From an uncultured Paracoccaceae bacterium (lineage in GTDB: Bacteria; Pseudomonadota; Alphaproteobacteria; Rhodobacterales; Rhodobacteraceae): 64,000 nt of DNA. Positions 50,439-60,423 of this stretch are shown here, one piece after another. The translations under genes were made by a program, and so were the position numbers. The notes beneath the pieces are model-generated. The model had not been told where the DNA came from and did not search any database. It saw only the letters and a program-made list of their open reading frames with translations. The first letter of the stretch is position 1. Every line of letters begins with the position of its first letter. The stretch spans positions 310,001 through 374,000 of the forward strand of contig CANMFL010000005.1 of NCBI GenBank assembly GCA_947497185.1, read 5' to 3'.

Positions 50439-50472
50439 GGCGACTTGAGCAGTGGCAGCAGCTCAAGTCGCC
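50439..50472 (+). terminator. Strong hairpin in the mraZ leader
   Basis: A perfect 12-bp inverted repeat GGCGACTTGAGC/GCTCAAGTCGCC with a 10-nt loop is followed by ATTTTC, 51 nt before the mraZ start. It could terminate an upstream transcript or attenuate dcw transcription. Confidence 0.6.
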
Positions 50473-50523
50473 ATTTTCACATCTAACAGATTTTCCGGGG
50501 GCATCAGAGAGGGCCAAAGGACA

Positions 50524-51018
50524 GTGGTCTTGAGTTTTACAGGCGAACACACCCAAAAGGTGGACAGCAAGGGACGCATGTCGATCCCGGCTGATTTTCG
50601 TCGTGTGCTTGAGGCTGGCGATCCTGAGTGGAACTCTGGTCAGTCCCCCCGCATGTACCTGCTTTATGGCGATCACCTGAAAAACGAATTGCACGGCTAT
50701 ACCGTTGAAGAGTTCAACAAGGTCGTCGATCAAATCAACGCATTGCCGCGTGGTTCTGACGCGAAAAAGCGTCTGTCGCGTCTGATTATCGGTCAGTCGA
50801 TCAAGCTGGACGTTGATAAAGATGGCCGCACAGTGATGCCGATCAAGCAGCGCCAGAAGCTGGGCCTGAAAGACGGCGAGCTATATTTCAGCGGACTTGG
50901 CGATCACTTCGAGATTTGGAAGGCCGAAACCTTTACCGAGGAAGTCGGCGATAACATGGCCGATTGGCTTGAAGAGCAGGGCGATGACTTTGATCCGCTC
51001 AGCCTGTTAGACGGATAG
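50524..51018 (+). CDS. mraZ: dcw cluster regulator MraZ
   Basis: This DNA-binding protein of about 164 residues represses the division and cell-wall cluster. It has two AbrB/SpoVT-like repeats: FTGEHTQKVDSKGRMSIPADFRR near the start and IGQSIKLDVDKDGRTVMPIKQR near residues 92-113. The start is not an ATG: GTG 50524 and TTG 50530 are both possible, with AGAGGG and AAAGGA respectively upstream; the frame is open from 50452 but the hairpin at 50439-50472 overlaps that part. It is followed by rsmH after 6 nt. Confidence 0.9.
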   Translation: MVLSFTGEHTQKVDSKGRMSIPADFRRVLEAGDPEWNSGQSPRMYLLYGDHLKNELHGYTVEEFNKVVDQINALPRGSDAKKRLSRLIIGQSIKLDVDKDGRTVMPIKQRQKLGLKDGELYFSGLGDHFEIWKAETFTEEVGDNMADWLEEQGDDFDPLSLLDG

Positions 51019-51024
51019 AATAAT

Positions 51025-52008
51025 ATGTCAGCTGCCGCAGACCAAAATGACCCACATATTCCAGTCCTGATCCGGCCGCTGATTGCAGCGGTCGCACCCG
51101 TTCAGGGTGTATGGCTGGATGGCACCTTTGGGGCAGGGGGCTATACACGCGAATTGCTGGCGGCGGGCGCGGATAAAGTGATCGGCGTTGACCGTGATCC
51201 ATTGGCGTTTGAAATGGCCGCACCTTGGACCAAAGATTTTGACGACCGGATCGAACTGGTCGAGGGCGTGTTTTCACGGCTGGATGAATATGCGTCGGAT
51301 TTGGACGGCATCGTGTTGGATTTGGGCGTCTCGTCCATGCAGCTTGATCTGGCAGAACGCGGCTTTTCCTTCATGCGCGAAGGACCGTTGGACATGCGTA
51401 TGTCGCAAGACGGGCTATCTGCGGCGGATATCTGCAACGACTACGATGAAGAAGAAATCGCCAGCATCATTTATCTCTACGGCGAAGAACGGGCATCGCG
51501 CCGCATCGCTAAGGCGATTGTTGCAGCGCGTCCGTTAACCACGACGTTAGAGCTGGCAACAATCGTTGCAGGCTGTTTGCCGCGCTCGAAACCCGGCCAA
51601 TCGCACCCCGCAACGCGGACATTCCAAGCGTTGCGCATTGCGGTGAACAACGAATACGGCGAACTCGCGCAGGGCCTTATGGCCGCCGAACGGGCGCTCA
51701 AACCGGGCGGACAGCTGGCTGTTGTGACCTTCCATTCCGTTGAGGACCGCATGGTCAAACGGTTCTTGCAAGCACGCGGCGGAGGCATGGCAAACGCCAA
51801 CCGCTACGCGCCCGCAACCGAAGAAATAGCCGCGGCCTTCCGTGTTGAAAAACGCAAAGCCATCGGTCCAGACGAGCGAGAACTGTCCGAAAATCCAAGG
51901 TCACGCTCCGCGAAATTGCGCGTAGCGATCCGCACTGACGCGCCAGCAGTGGACGTTGATCCGGCCGACCTCGGGATGCCAATGAAAAAGAAAAAGGGGA
52001 AGCGGTGA
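51025..52008 (+). CDS. rsmH: 16S rRNA (cytosine-1402-N4)-methyltransferase
   Basis: This 327-residue methyltransferase completes m4Cm1402 in the ribosomal P site. The SAM-binding motif is [15 protein letters not shown] (about residues 30-44), with the family segments [22 protein letters not shown] and [17 protein letters not shown] Lys-rich tail (KKKKGKR) ends the protein, and the stop overlaps the GTG/ATG start of ftsL. The rsmH-ftsL order is the standard dcw order. Confidence 0.96.
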   Translation: MSAAADQNDPHIPVLIRPLIAAVAPVQGVWLDGTFGAGGYTRELLAAGADKVIGVDRDPLAFEMAAPWTKDFDDRIELVEGVFSRLDEYASDLDGIVLDLGVSSMQLDLAERGFSFMREGPLDMRMSQDGLSAADICNDYDEEEIASIIYLYGEERASRRIAKAIVAARPLTTTLELATIVAGCLPRSKPGQSHPATRTFQALRIAVNNEYGELAQGLMAAERALKPGGQLAVVTFHSVEDRMVKRFLQARGGGMANANRYAPATEEIAAAFRVEKRKAIGPDERELSENPRSRSAKLRVAIRTDAPAVDVDPADLGMPMKKKKGKR

Positions 52009-52370
52009 TGCGCGGCCTGATGTTGTTTTTAGGGGCTATCATGGTGATGGGACTGGGTTTCTGGTCCTACCAAGAGAACTACAAAACCCGTGACGCAATC
52101 TCTGATGTGCGCAAACAACACCGCCAAATCGGTGCAGCTCACGAACGTCTGCGCATGTTGCAGGCCGAATGGGCCTACCTGAATCGTCCTGACCGTCTGC
52201 GTGATCTGGCTGAGTTGAACTACGAGCGTCTTGGCCTGTTGCCGCTGATGCCTGACGCCTTTGGGCAGGTCGATCACATCATCTATCCGCTCCCTGAAAT
52301 TCTGCCGATCACCAACCCGATCGACGTCAATAATTACGTGCCTGAAACAACCGACGAGGATCCATTATGA
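52008..52370 (+). CDS. ftsL: Cell division protein FtsL
   Basis: This 120-residue bitopic membrane protein has one N-terminal helix (about residues 3-21) and a periplasmic coiled coil (about 25-60; SDVRKQHRQIGAAHERLRML). It joins FtsB and FtsQ in activating FtsWI at the septum. Identification rests on position and architecture because FtsL sequences are poorly conserved. GTG 52005 precedes the chosen ATG. It overlaps ftsI by 4 nt. Confidence 0.87.
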   Translation: MRGLMLFLGAIMVMGLGFWSYQENYKTRDAISDVRKQHRQIGAAHERLRMLQAEWAYLNRPDRLRDLAELNYERLGLLPLMPDAFGQVDHIIYPLPEILPITNPIDVNNYVPETTDEDPL

Positions 52371-54151
52371 TCCGCACACCGCTGCGCCCGCTTGCCCGTA
52401 TCCTTCAAGCCCGTGATCGTGGCGAAGACACCAAGGCAATCGAAAAAGAGAACATTCGTCTGCGTCACGAAGAAATGGCGGACCAAGCACGTATGCGTGC
52501 CGAAGGTCGCCTTCTCGTGCTTGGTGCTGCGTTTTTCGTCGCGTTCTTAACCATTGGCATGCGTATGGGCGCCCTTGCTGGCACCGTCGCAGAAGAGCCG
52601 CGCGCAGTGGCAAATGGCAACCCGATCATCGGTCAGCGGTCGGATATCGTGGACCGTAACGGGCGGATCATGGCGACGAACCTTGATACATTCAGCCTCT
52701 ATGCGCACCCGCAAGAAATGGTTGATCCGGCAAATGCGGCGACGCAACTTGCAGGCATTTTTCCAGAGCTCGACGCAAATGAATTGCTCGAAGACTTCAC
52801 TGGCACTCGGAAATTCCTATGGATTCGTAGGCAGTTAAGCCCCGAGCAAATGCAAAAGGTCCACGACATTGGCTCGCCCGGTTTGCTGTTCGGTCCGCGT
52901 GAAATGCGGCTTTATCCAAACGGTCCCATCGCGTCACACATCCTTGGCGGTGCCTCTTATGGCCGCGAAGGGGTGGCCAGCGCCGAAGTGATCGGCGTGG
53001 CTGGCGTTGAGCGTCAGTTCGACAATTTCCTGCGTGATCCGGCCAGCGAAGGCGCGCCGCTCGAATTGTCCCTCGATCTGACCGTGCAAGCCGCGACCGA
53101 AGAAGTATTATCCGGCGGCATGGCGCTGATGAATGCCAAAGGTGCGGCGTCCGTTTTGATGGACGTGCACACTGGCGAAATCATCGCGATGGCGTCCTTG
53201 CCCGACTTTGACCCTAACAATCGCCCCCAAGTTTTGCTGACAGGCGACCAGTCCGACAGCCCGCTGTTCAACCGTGCGGTGCAGGGGGTCTACGAGCTGG
53301 GCTCGACCTTTAAAATCTTTGCAATCGCGCAGGCGATGGAGCTCGGCTTGTTGAACGCCGACACCATGATCGACACCAAAGGGCCGCTGACTTGGGGCCG
53401 TTTCCGCATCCGCGATTTCAGCAACTACGGCGATACATTGTCCGCGACTGACATCATCGTCAAATCCTCGAACATCGGCACGGCGCGGGTCGCCATGCAG
53501 ATTGGTGGGGCGCGTCAACGCGACTTTCTCGGGCAGCTTGGTTTCCTCGAAGCCACGCCCGTCGAGATGATCGAAGCCCCCTCCGGCGCGCCGCTTTTGC
53601 CGCGCCAGTGGTCTGAAATCTCAACGATGACAATCTCTTACGGTCACGGCATCTCGACGTCACCGCTGCACCTTGCGGCGGGCTATGCGTCGCTGTTGAA
53701 CGGTGGCACGCGCGTTGAACCCACGCTTCTGCGTCAACACCAGCCTCAAAACGGCGAACGAATCGTCAGCGAACGCACCTCGCGGTCGTCACGTGAAATG
53801 CTGCGCGCAGTGGTCGAACGCGGCACCGCGTCTTTCGGCGAAGTGGACGGGTATAATGTCGGCGGCAAAACTGGCACCGCTGATAAACCACGTGAAAATG
53901 GCGGCGGCTATTACGACGACAAGGTGATTTCGACCTTCGCCAGCGTCTTTCCCGCCGATGACCCGCAATATGTGTTGATCGTCACGCTCGACGAGCCGTC
54001 CGAGAATTCTAGCGATAAACCACGCCGCACCGCAGGTTGGACCGCCGTGCCTGTCGCCGCTGAAATGATCCGTCGCGTCGCACCGCTGCTTGGTCTGCGG
54101 CCAGAGATTGAAACCCTTGAACCCGTTGGTGTAACACTGACCTCAAATTAG
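52367..54151 (+). CDS. ftsI: Septal peptidoglycan transpeptidase FtsI (PBP3)
   Basis: This 594-residue class B penicillin-binding protein cross-links septal peptidoglycan. A membrane anchor lies near residues 45-65, and the pedestal domain contains RSDIVDRNGRIMA. The transpeptidase domain has SxxK at S313-K316 (GSTFKIF), SSN at 367-369 and KTGTA at 501-505. Its partner FtsW is encoded at 61795. A GTACTGGGG leader separates it from murE by 15 nt. Confidence 0.95.
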   Translation: MIRTPLRPLARILQARDRGEDTKAIEKENIRLRHEEMADQARMRAEGRLLVLGAAFFVAFLTIGMRMGALAGTVAEEPRAVANGNPIIGQRSDIVDRNGRIMATNLDTFSLYAHPQEMVDPANAATQLAGIFPELDANELLEDFTGTRKFLWIRRQLSPEQMQKVHDIGSPGLLFGPREMRLYPNGPIASHILGGASYGREGVASAEVIGVAGVERQFDNFLRDPASEGAPLELSLDLTVQAATEEVLSGGMALMNAKGAASVLMDVHTGEIIAMASLPDFDPNNRPQVLLTGDQSDSPLFNRAVQGVYELGSTFKIFAIAQAMELGLLNADTMIDTKGPLTWGRFRIRDFSNYGDTLSATDIIVKSSNIGTARVAMQIGGARQRDFLGQLGFLEATPVEMIEAPSGAPLLPRQWSEISTMTISYGHGISTSPLHLAAGYASLLNGGTRVEPTLLRQHQPQNGERIVSERTSRSSREMLRAVVERGTASFGEVDGYNVGGKTGTADKPRENGGGYYDDKVISTFASVFPADDPQYVLIVTLDEPSENSSDKPRRTAGWTAVPVAAEMIRRVAPLLGLRPEIETLEPVGVTLTSN

Positions 54152-54166
54152 TACTGGGGTTCAGTT

Positions 54167-55675
54167 ATGGGCAGTCAACAAGATCAGGTGTCATCGCTAT
54201 CACGTTTGGGGCTGCGGGCCGCGGGTGGGCGCGAGGCCGATATCACGGGGCTTTGCGTCGATAGTCGCGATGTGTCGCAAGGCGTATTGTTCGCGGCATT
54301 GCCCGGTGCAAAAATCCACGGCGGGACCTTTATCGCAAAGGCAATCGCTGACGGTGCAACTGCCATTTTGACCGATCAGCAGGGTGCTGCAATCGCCGCC
54401 GATGCGCTATCAAAATCCGACGTTGCCTTGATCGTCGCCCAAGACCCGCGCCAAACGCTGGCGCAAACCGCGTCGCTTTGGTTCGGGCCGCATCCCGCGA
54501 ATGTGGTGGCCGTAACTGGCACCAACGGCAAGACGTCGGTGTCCACATTCTGTCGCCAAATCTGGGAAATCATGGGCTGTGCTGCCGTGAACCTTGGCAC
54601 GACTGGGGTTGAGGGCGCGTGGAATTACCCGCTGCACCACACCACCCCCGAACCGATCACATTGCACCGCGTTCTGGCTGAAGCGACGCGCCATGGAATC
54701 ACCCACACCGCGATGGAAGCATCGTCGCACGGGCTGGATCAACGCCGCTTGGACGGGGTGATGTTGTCGGCTGCGGGCTTTACCAATTTCACGCAAGACC
54801 ACCTAGATTATCACGAAACATTCGAAGCTTATTTCGACGCCAAAATGGGTCTGTTCACACGGGTTCTGTCCGAAGATGGCGTGGCTGTTGTTAACCTTGA
54901 TGATCCTCGTGGCGAAGAAGTGGCGAGTATCTGCCTGTCGCGCGGCCAAGAGGTAATCGGCGTCGGTCGTCATGCAGACGCTCAACTGCAACTGACCGGA
55001 CAACGCTTTGATTCCGTTGGACAAGACGTGTTGTTCAAGTGGCAAGGCACACGCTACCAAACCCGTCTTGATCTGATCGGCGGCTTCCAAGCCGAGAACG
55101 TTTTGCTGGCCGCTGGCCTGTGCATCGCGTCGGGGTCAGAGCCACATGACGTCATTGACGCCCTGCAAGAATTAACCACGGTGCGTGGCCGGATGGAGCT
55201 CGCCGCGACGCGTGATAATGGTGCTGCGGTCTTCGTTGATTACGCCCATACACCAGACGCCGTAGCAACCGCGCTCAAGGCGATGCGCCCGCATGTGATG
55301 GGCCGGATTGTGGTGATCGTGGGGGCAGGCGGCGACCGCGACACGTCCAAGCGACCGCTCATGGGGGACGCCGCCGCGCAACACGCTGACGTTGTAATCG
55401 TGACCGACGACAACCCCCGTTCCGAAGATCCCGCAAGCATCCGCGCCGCTGTCATGGCCGGCGCGTTGAACGGCATCGGAACACCGTCCGTCACCGAAAT
55501 AGGCGACCGCGCCGAAGCAATCCTGCGCGGCGTTGATTCGCTGGCACCGGGGGACGCATTATTAATCGCAGGTAAAGGCCACGAAAGCGGCCAAACCGTC
55601 GGCGACACCGTGCTGCCGTTTGATGATGTCGAACAAGCCAGCGTCGCTGTCGCCGCACTTGAGGGCCGGATATGA
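54167..55675 (+). CDS. murE: UDP-MurNAc-tripeptide synthetase MurE (meso-DAP-adding)
   Basis: This 502-residue ATP-dependent ligase adds meso-diaminopimelate to UDP-MurNAc-L-Ala-D-Glu. The ATP loop TGTNGKTS is at residues 117-124. The DNPR motif that selects meso-DAP over lysine is at 415-418, so the organism has a DAP-type wall. The EASSHGLDQRRLDG stretch is also typical. Its stop overlaps murF by 4 nt. Confidence 0.96.
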   Translation: MGSQQDQVSSLSRLGLRAAGGREADITGLCVDSRDVSQGVLFAALPGAKIHGGTFIAKAIADGATAILTDQQGAAIAADALSKSDVALIVAQDPRQTLAQTASLWFGPHPANVVAVTGTNGKTSVSTFCRQIWEIMGCAAVNLGTTGVEGAWNYPLHHTTPEPITLHRVLAEATRHGITHTAMEASSHGLDQRRLDGVMLSAAGFTNFTQDHLDYHETFEAYFDAKMGLFTRVLSEDGVAVVNLDDPRGEEVASICLSRGQEVIGVGRHADAQLQLTGQRFDSVGQDVLFKWQGTRYQTRLDLIGGFQAENVLLAAGLCIASGSEPHDVIDALQELTTVRGRMELAATRDNGAAVFVDYAHTPDAVATALKAMRPHVMGRIVVIVGAGGDRDTSKRPLMGDAAAQHADVVIVTDDNPRSEDPASIRAAVMAGALNGIGTPSVTEIGDRAEAILRGVDSLAPGDALLIAGKGHESGQTVGDTVLPFDDVEQASVAVAALEGRI

Positions 55676-57093
55676 CCTTATGGACCTCAGCCGATGCGGT
55701 CGCCGCCACAAACGGTAAAACAACTTGCGATTGGGCTGTCACGGGCGTCTCAATCGACACCCGCACGATCCAAGTCGGCGATCTTTTTGTCGCGTTGACC
55801 GATGTGCGCGACGGGCATGACTTCGTGGCGATGGCACTGGAAAAGGGCGCCGCCGCGGCGCTTGTTTCGCGCAGACCTGAGGGCTTGCCAGAAGACGCGC
55901 CGCTATTGATCGTGCCAGATGTTCTGGTCGCATTGGAACAACTCGGCGCCGCTGCACGTGCCAGAACCAACGCTCGTGTGATTGGCATTACCGGCTCTGT
56001 CGGGAAAACCTCGACCAAGGAAATGATGCGTAGCGTCTTGGAAATGCAGGGAAAAACCCATGCGTCCATCGCGTCCTATAACAACCATTGGGGCGTGCCG
56101 TTAACCTTGGCACGGATGCCTGCTGACACCGAATATGCGATCATTGAGATCGGGATGAGCAATCCCGGGGAAATCGCACCGCTTGCCAAACTAGCCAAAC
56201 CGCACGTTGCGATGATCACGACCGTAGCACCCGCGCATCTCGAAGCATTCAACGACCTTGCCGGCATCGCAGCCGAAAAAGCGTCGATCATGGATGGTCT
56301 GGAAATCGGCGGCATCGCTGTGCTGAACGGCGACATAGATACGGCCTCTGTCTTGCGCGACCATTTGGGCGATACCACGCCGATCTGGTTTGGCCACGCC
56401 GACGGAAATGACTGGAAAATCAAAGACGTGCGCATCACGCCTGACGCGACTGTCATCCAAACGCACGGCGCGGGCGAAGACTACCTATTCAAGCTCGCCG
56501 TTCCCGGACGCCACTTTGCGATGAATGCCGTGGGCGTTTTGGCGGCTGTTCAGGCGTTGGGCGCTGACCCCGTGCGTGCAGCGCTTGATATCTTCCAATG
56601 GTTGCCGCCAGCAGGGCGCGGAACACGCGAAGTGCTTGTGATTGATGGCGGCATTGACGACGGCACAATCGATTTAATCGACGATGCATTCAATGCAAAT
56701 CCAACATCCATGGCCGCCTCGTTAGAGGTGCTATCCACCGTCCAGCCTATTGATGACATAGGGCGAATTGGCAAAGGACGGCGGGTTGCGGTGCTCGGCG
56801 ATATGCTGGAATTAGGGGCCGACGAGATGGCCACGCACCGTGATCTCAGCCGCAATGAGCACCTACAAAAAGTAGACGTCGTGCACTGCGCTGGCCCACG
56901 TATGAAACACCTTTGGGACGCGCTACCGGACAATCAACGCGGCATGTGGCGCGAGACCGCCGAAGAGCTTGCGGCCCTTGCAAACAAGATGATTGACGCA
57001 GGCGATGTGGTGCTTGTGAAGGGCTCAAAAGGCAGCAAGGTCAGCCTAGTCGTTGACGCGATACGCAAACTGGGGCATCGGCATGCTCTCTAG
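55672..57093 (+). CDS. murF: UDP-MurNAc-pentapeptide synthetase MurF
   Basis: This 473-residue Mur ligase adds D-Ala-D-Ala to form the UDP-MurNAc-pentapeptide. The N-terminal domain (VTGVSIDTRTIQVGDLFVAL) is followed by the ATP loop TGSVGKTST at 107-115 and the central-domain segment EIGMSNPGEIAPL. The DDAFNANPTSM motif near residue 340 is diagnostic for MurF. It ends 27 nt before mraY. Confidence 0.95.
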   Translation: MTLWTSADAVAATNGKTTCDWAVTGVSIDTRTIQVGDLFVALTDVRDGHDFVAMALEKGAAAALVSRRPEGLPEDAPLLIVPDVLVALEQLGAAARARTNARVIGITGSVGKTSTKEMMRSVLEMQGKTHASIASYNNHWGVPLTLARMPADTEYAIIEIGMSNPGEIAPLAKLAKPHVAMITTVAPAHLEAFNDLAGIAAEKASIMDGLEIGGIAVLNGDIDTASVLRDHLGDTTPIWFGHADGNDWKIKDVRITPDATVIQTHGAGEDYLFKLAVPGRHFAMNAVGVLAAVQALGADPVRAALDIFQWLPPAGRGTREVLVIDGGIDDGTIDLIDDAFNANPTSMAASLEVLSTVQPIDDIGRIGKGRRVAVLGDMLELGADEMATHRDLSRNEHLQKVDVVHCAGPRMKHLWDALPDNQRGMWRETAEELAALANKMIDAGDVVLVKGSKGSKVSLVVDAIRKLGHRHAL

Positions 57094-57120
57094 GAAACCG
57101 GTCACAAAGGACTTGTGTAC

Positions 57121-58203
57121 ATGTTATATTGGCTAACGGCGCTGTCCGATGGTGGCGACTTTTTCAACCTGTTTCGCTACATCACTTTCCGTGCAGGCGG
57201 TGCGTTTCTGACAGCGTTGACCTTTGGTTTTCTGTTTGGTTTGCCGCTGATCAACGTGCTGCGCAGACGGCAAGGCAAAGGACAACCTATACGCGAAGAT
57301 GGTCCCGAAGGGCATTTTGTCAAAGCGGGTACACCGACGATGGGCGGACTGCTGATCGTGGGCGCGCTGACCACGTCCACATTGCTCTGGGCACGGTTGG
57401 ATAACCCTTATGTCTGGATGGTCCTGTTCGTGACATTGTCCTACGCGGCGATTGGTTTTGCGGACGATTACGCCAAAGTGTCCAAACAAAACACGGCAGG
57501 CGTTTCTGGTCGTGTGCGGTTGGGGCTAGGCTTTATTATTGCAGCAATGGCAGGGCTTTGGGCCGCATATTTCCATCCTGCGGATCTGACAAATCAACTC
57601 GCGGTTCCGATTTTCAAAGACGTTTTGTTCAACCTGTCGTTCATGTTTGTGCCATTCTCGGTGATCGTGATCGTGGGTGCAGCAAACGCTGTGAACCTGA
57701 CAGACGGGCTGGACGGCTTGGCGATTATGCCTGTCATGATCGCGGCTGGTACGTTTGGTATTATCGCGTATTTCGTCGGTCGCGTCGACTTTTCGGAAAG
57801 CTTAGGGTTGCATTATGTGCCTGACTCCGGCGAAATTTTGATCTTTGCGGCTGGCCTCATTGGCGGCGGTTTGGGCTTCCTTTGGTACAACGCGCCACCT
57901 GCTGCCGTGTTCATGGGCGACACCGGATCGCTGGCGCTTGGTGGCGCATTGGGTGCGATTGCTGTGGCGACGAAGCACGAGATCGTTTTGGCGATTGTCG
58001 GCGGCTTGTTTGTCGTCGAGGCGCTGTCGGTGATCATTCAAGTGTTCTACTTTAAGGCGACAGGCAAGCGCGTGTTCCTGATGGCGCCGATCCACCACCA
58101 CTACGAGAAAAAAGGCTGGGCGGAATCAACGATTGTGATCCGGTTCTGGATCATTTCATTGATCCTCGCGATGATTGGTCTTGCGACGCTGAAGGTCCGC
58201 TGA
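57121..58203 (+). CDS. mraY: Phospho-MurNAc-pentapeptide translocase MraY
   Basis: This 360-residue integral membrane enzyme transfers phospho-MurNAc-pentapeptide to undecaprenyl phosphate, making lipid I. About ten helices are present, with the magnesium/active-site motif [10 protein letters not shown], the [11 protein letters not shown] motif and the HHHYEKKGW cytoplasmic motif near residue 323. The ATG at 57121 gives the usual length; a GTG two codons earlier is possible. Confidence 0.96.
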   Translation: MLYWLTALSDGGDFFNLFRYITFRAGGAFLTALTFGFLFGLPLINVLRRRQGKGQPIREDGPEGHFVKAGTPTMGGLLIVGALTTSTLLWARLDNPYVWMVLFVTLSYAAIGFADDYAKVSKQNTAGVSGRVRLGLGFIIAAMAGLWAAYFHPADLTNQLAVPIFKDVLFNLSFMFVPFSVIVIVGAANAVNLTDGLDGLAIMPVMIAAGTFGIIAYFVGRVDFSESLGLHYVPDSGEILIFAAGLIGGGLGFLWYNAPPAAVFMGDTGSLALGGALGAIAVATKHEIVLAIVGGLFVVEALSVIIQVFYFKATGKRVFLMAPIHHHYEKKGWAESTIVIRFWIISLILAMIGLATLKVR

Positions 58204-58374
58204 AGACTGCAAAAGCGTTAACGCAGGATAGTCCGCGTTAACCTTTGGGCGGAATTCTACCCATTTTCGAAAGTCACAAGCCGTGCACAAGGCGTGCATA
58301 ACCCGTGCACCGCTCTTGCACCTCGTAGCCGTTTGGTGGCACGACGTTCAAACAACAAGATTTAGGGGTGCGAC

Positions 58375-59778
58375 ATGATTCCAGTACAAGGATTTCGCGG
58401 CCAAAAGGTCGCTGTTTTGGGCCTTGGTCGATCCGGAAAAGCCGCCGCATTGGCGTTGCGCGCCGGTGGCGCAGAACCGATCGTTTGGGACGACGGCCAG
58501 CCAGCACGTGACGCGGCCCATGACGAAGGTTTCGATGTCGTTGACTTGACAAAATCTGGTGCGTTTGTTGGTGTCTCTGCCTTGATCGTCAGCCCCGGCA
58601 TTCCGCATTTATACCCGAAACCACACCCCGTGATTTCCGCGGCATGGGACGCTGGCGTGCCTGTGGACAATGATATTGGCTTGTTTTTCCGGTCATTCGC
58701 GACCTCGGACTGGGACGGTTTCAACACTGCACCGCGCGTGATCGCGATTACCGGATCAAACGGGAAATCGACGACGTCTGCTTTGGTTCACCATATTTTG
58801 GTGGAAAACGGGCGGTCTACGCAGCTTGCCGGGAATATCGGGCGTGGCGTTTTGGACATTGATCCGCCGTCGGATGGTGACATTGTCGTGCTGGAATTGT
58901 CGTCATACCAGACCGATTTGGCGCGTGCGTTGACGCCGGATATCGCGATATTAACCAACCTTAGCCCTGACCATCTGGACCGTCATGCGGGGCCGGGCGG
59001 GTATTTTGCTGCCAAACGTCGGCTGTTCGCGGAAGGTGGACCGGACCGTGCAGTGATCGGCGTGGATGAGGACGAAGGGCGCTATTTGGCAAACCAATTG
59101 GCGGACCATTTGGCTGATGATCGGGTGATCCGCGTGTCGTCTGGTCAGAAATTGGACCAAGGCGGTTGGACCGTTTTCGCGAAAAAAGGGTTCCTGTCAG
59201 AGTATCGTAAGGGCCGTCAGGTCGCCTCTGTCGATCTACGTGAGGTTGCAGGATTACCGGGTGCGCATAACCATCAGAATGCCTGCGCGGCCTACGCCGC
59301 TTGCCGGACATTAGGGTTAAGTCCAAAGGGGATCGAGGCCGCGATGCGGACCTATCCGGGGCTGCCGCATCGCAGCCAAGTGATCGCACAAGTCGGCGGC
59401 GTGACCTATGTGAACGATAGTAAAGCGACGAATGTTGATAGCGCGGCCAAAGCTTTAGCCGCATTCCCGAAGGTGCGTTGGATTTGCGGAGGCTTGCAAA
59501 AAGAAGGCGGCTTGGCCGGATTGCACGCGTCGTTGGATCATGTGGTCCGCGCCTATGTCATTGGCCGCGAGGCGGATGCATTTGCGCGTGATTTGCCGGG
59601 TGTTGATGCGGCAATTTGCACAACGATGGAGGCTGCAGTTGCAGCGGCTGTAGCGGATGCGTTGCCCGGTGAGGTTGTGCTTTTGGCGCCTGCTGCGGCA
59701 TCGTTTGATCAATACGATAACTTCGAGCAGCGAGGCGATGATTTCACCGCGCAGGTCATGACCGCTTTAGCGGTTTAA
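58375..59778 (+). CDS. murD: UDP-MurNAc-alanine-D-glutamate ligase MurD
   Basis: This 467-residue Mur ligase adds D-Glu to UDP-MurNAc-L-Ala. An N-terminal Rossmann-like domain ([17 protein letters not shown]) precedes the ATP loop TGSNGKSTT at 126-134; [11 protein letters not shown] and [16 protein letters not shown] follow. The gap of 171 nt after mraY is unusually long for this cluster and contains GTGCA repeats near 58281-58318. The last 12 nt overlap the convergent ParB-like gene. Confidence 0.95.
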   Translation: MIPVQGFRGQKVAVLGLGRSGKAAALALRAGGAEPIVWDDGQPARDAAHDEGFDVVDLTKSGAFVGVSALIVSPGIPHLYPKPHPVISAAWDAGVPVDNDIGLFFRSFATSDWDGFNTAPRVIAITGSNGKSTTSALVHHILVENGRSTQLAGNIGRGVLDIDPPSDGDIVVLELSSYQTDLARALTPDIAILTNLSPDHLDRHAGPGGYFAAKRRLFAEGGPDRAVIGVDEDEGRYLANQLADHLADDRVIRVSSGQKLDQGGWTVFAKKGFLSEYRKGRQVASVDLREVAGLPGAHNHQNACAAYAACRTLGLSPKGIEAAMRTYPGLPHRSQVIAQVGGVTYVNDSKATNVDSAAKALAAFPKVRWICGGLQKEGGLAGLHASLDHVVRAYVIGREADAFARDLPGVDAAICTTMEAAVAAAVADALPGEVVLLAPAAASFDQYDNFEQRGDDFTAQVMTALAV

Positions 59779-60423
59779 TAACGCTGTGAAACTGCCGTCT
59801 GCGACGGCTCGCGGATGGACGACGCCGATGACGCAAGTGATTTGCTGAATATCGGCGAGCAGTGCGATGGCTAGGCGGTGAAACCCTTGGTTGCCGAATA
59901 GCGGTGCGCCGTTGCGGTCGATGTGCACGAGGATACCCGTGCGGGCGTTGGCCGTTTCGGACAGCGGTGCGGGCAGGGCGTTTGCTGATTTGGTTTTGTC
60001 CCACAGATCGTCGAGGCGGGCGTAGCGGGCGACAAGATTCGCGTTGGTCCGGCAGGCGTCGTATTTACCCTGTGATGCGATTTTTTCGAACCCATAGGTC
60101 ATGGCTTGGGTTTGGTCCCAAGGGGTGCCTTCATGAAAATGCTTCAAACAAGACTGAAATTTTAAGGATGATCGGAACGGGCGTGTCGCAAGGTCCCAGT
60201 CGCCGTCTAGAATTTGGCCGGTTTGCCAGTGCCCGATCCGCATGTTGTCGTTTTTCGCGCGGTGGTAACGGTTCGTTAACTCCGAGGGTGTAAGAGTGAT
60301 GCGTGTGTTGGGTCGTGGCGCGTCCGGGCCGTGGTGCAGACGATTTGCGACGCTGCGGACGCCGGAATGAACCAGCGCCGTGTGCCATCCGCGTGTGATC
60401 AGGTCCGACGCGGCGCGGCTCAT
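59767..60423 (-). CDS. ParB-like/unknown protein inserted in the dcw cluster
   Basis: This 218-residue protein of uncertain function has a central [10 protein letters not shown] (about residues 72-81) and a late segment [22 protein letters not shown] (about 166-187). These resemble the ParB/sulfiredoxin-fold proteins that read G-x-H-R-x-x-A, often encoded near surface-glycan genes. No helix-turn-helix or membrane segment is visible. The ATG overlaps the stop of the upstream flavoprotein by 4 nt, and the 3' end overlaps murD by 12 nt on the opposite strand. The role is unknown. Confidence 0.7.
   Translation of the reverse strand: MSRAASDLITRGWHTALVHSGVRSVANRLHHGPDAPRPNTRITLTPSELTNRYHRAKNDNMRIGHWQTGQILDGDWDLATRPFRSSLKFQSCLKHFHEGTPWDQTQAMTYGFEKIASQGKYDACRTNANLVARYARLDDLWDKTKSANALPAPLSETANARTGILVHIDRNGAPLFGNQGFHRLAIALLADIQQITCVIGVVHPRAVADGSFTALLNR

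Noticed and set aside
49922-50520. RNase P RNA gene expected by analogy in the mrp-mraZ gap.
   Set aside because: The core sequence GAGGAAAGTCC and the partner ACAGAAA-type segment were not found on either strand, so no rnpB is called.
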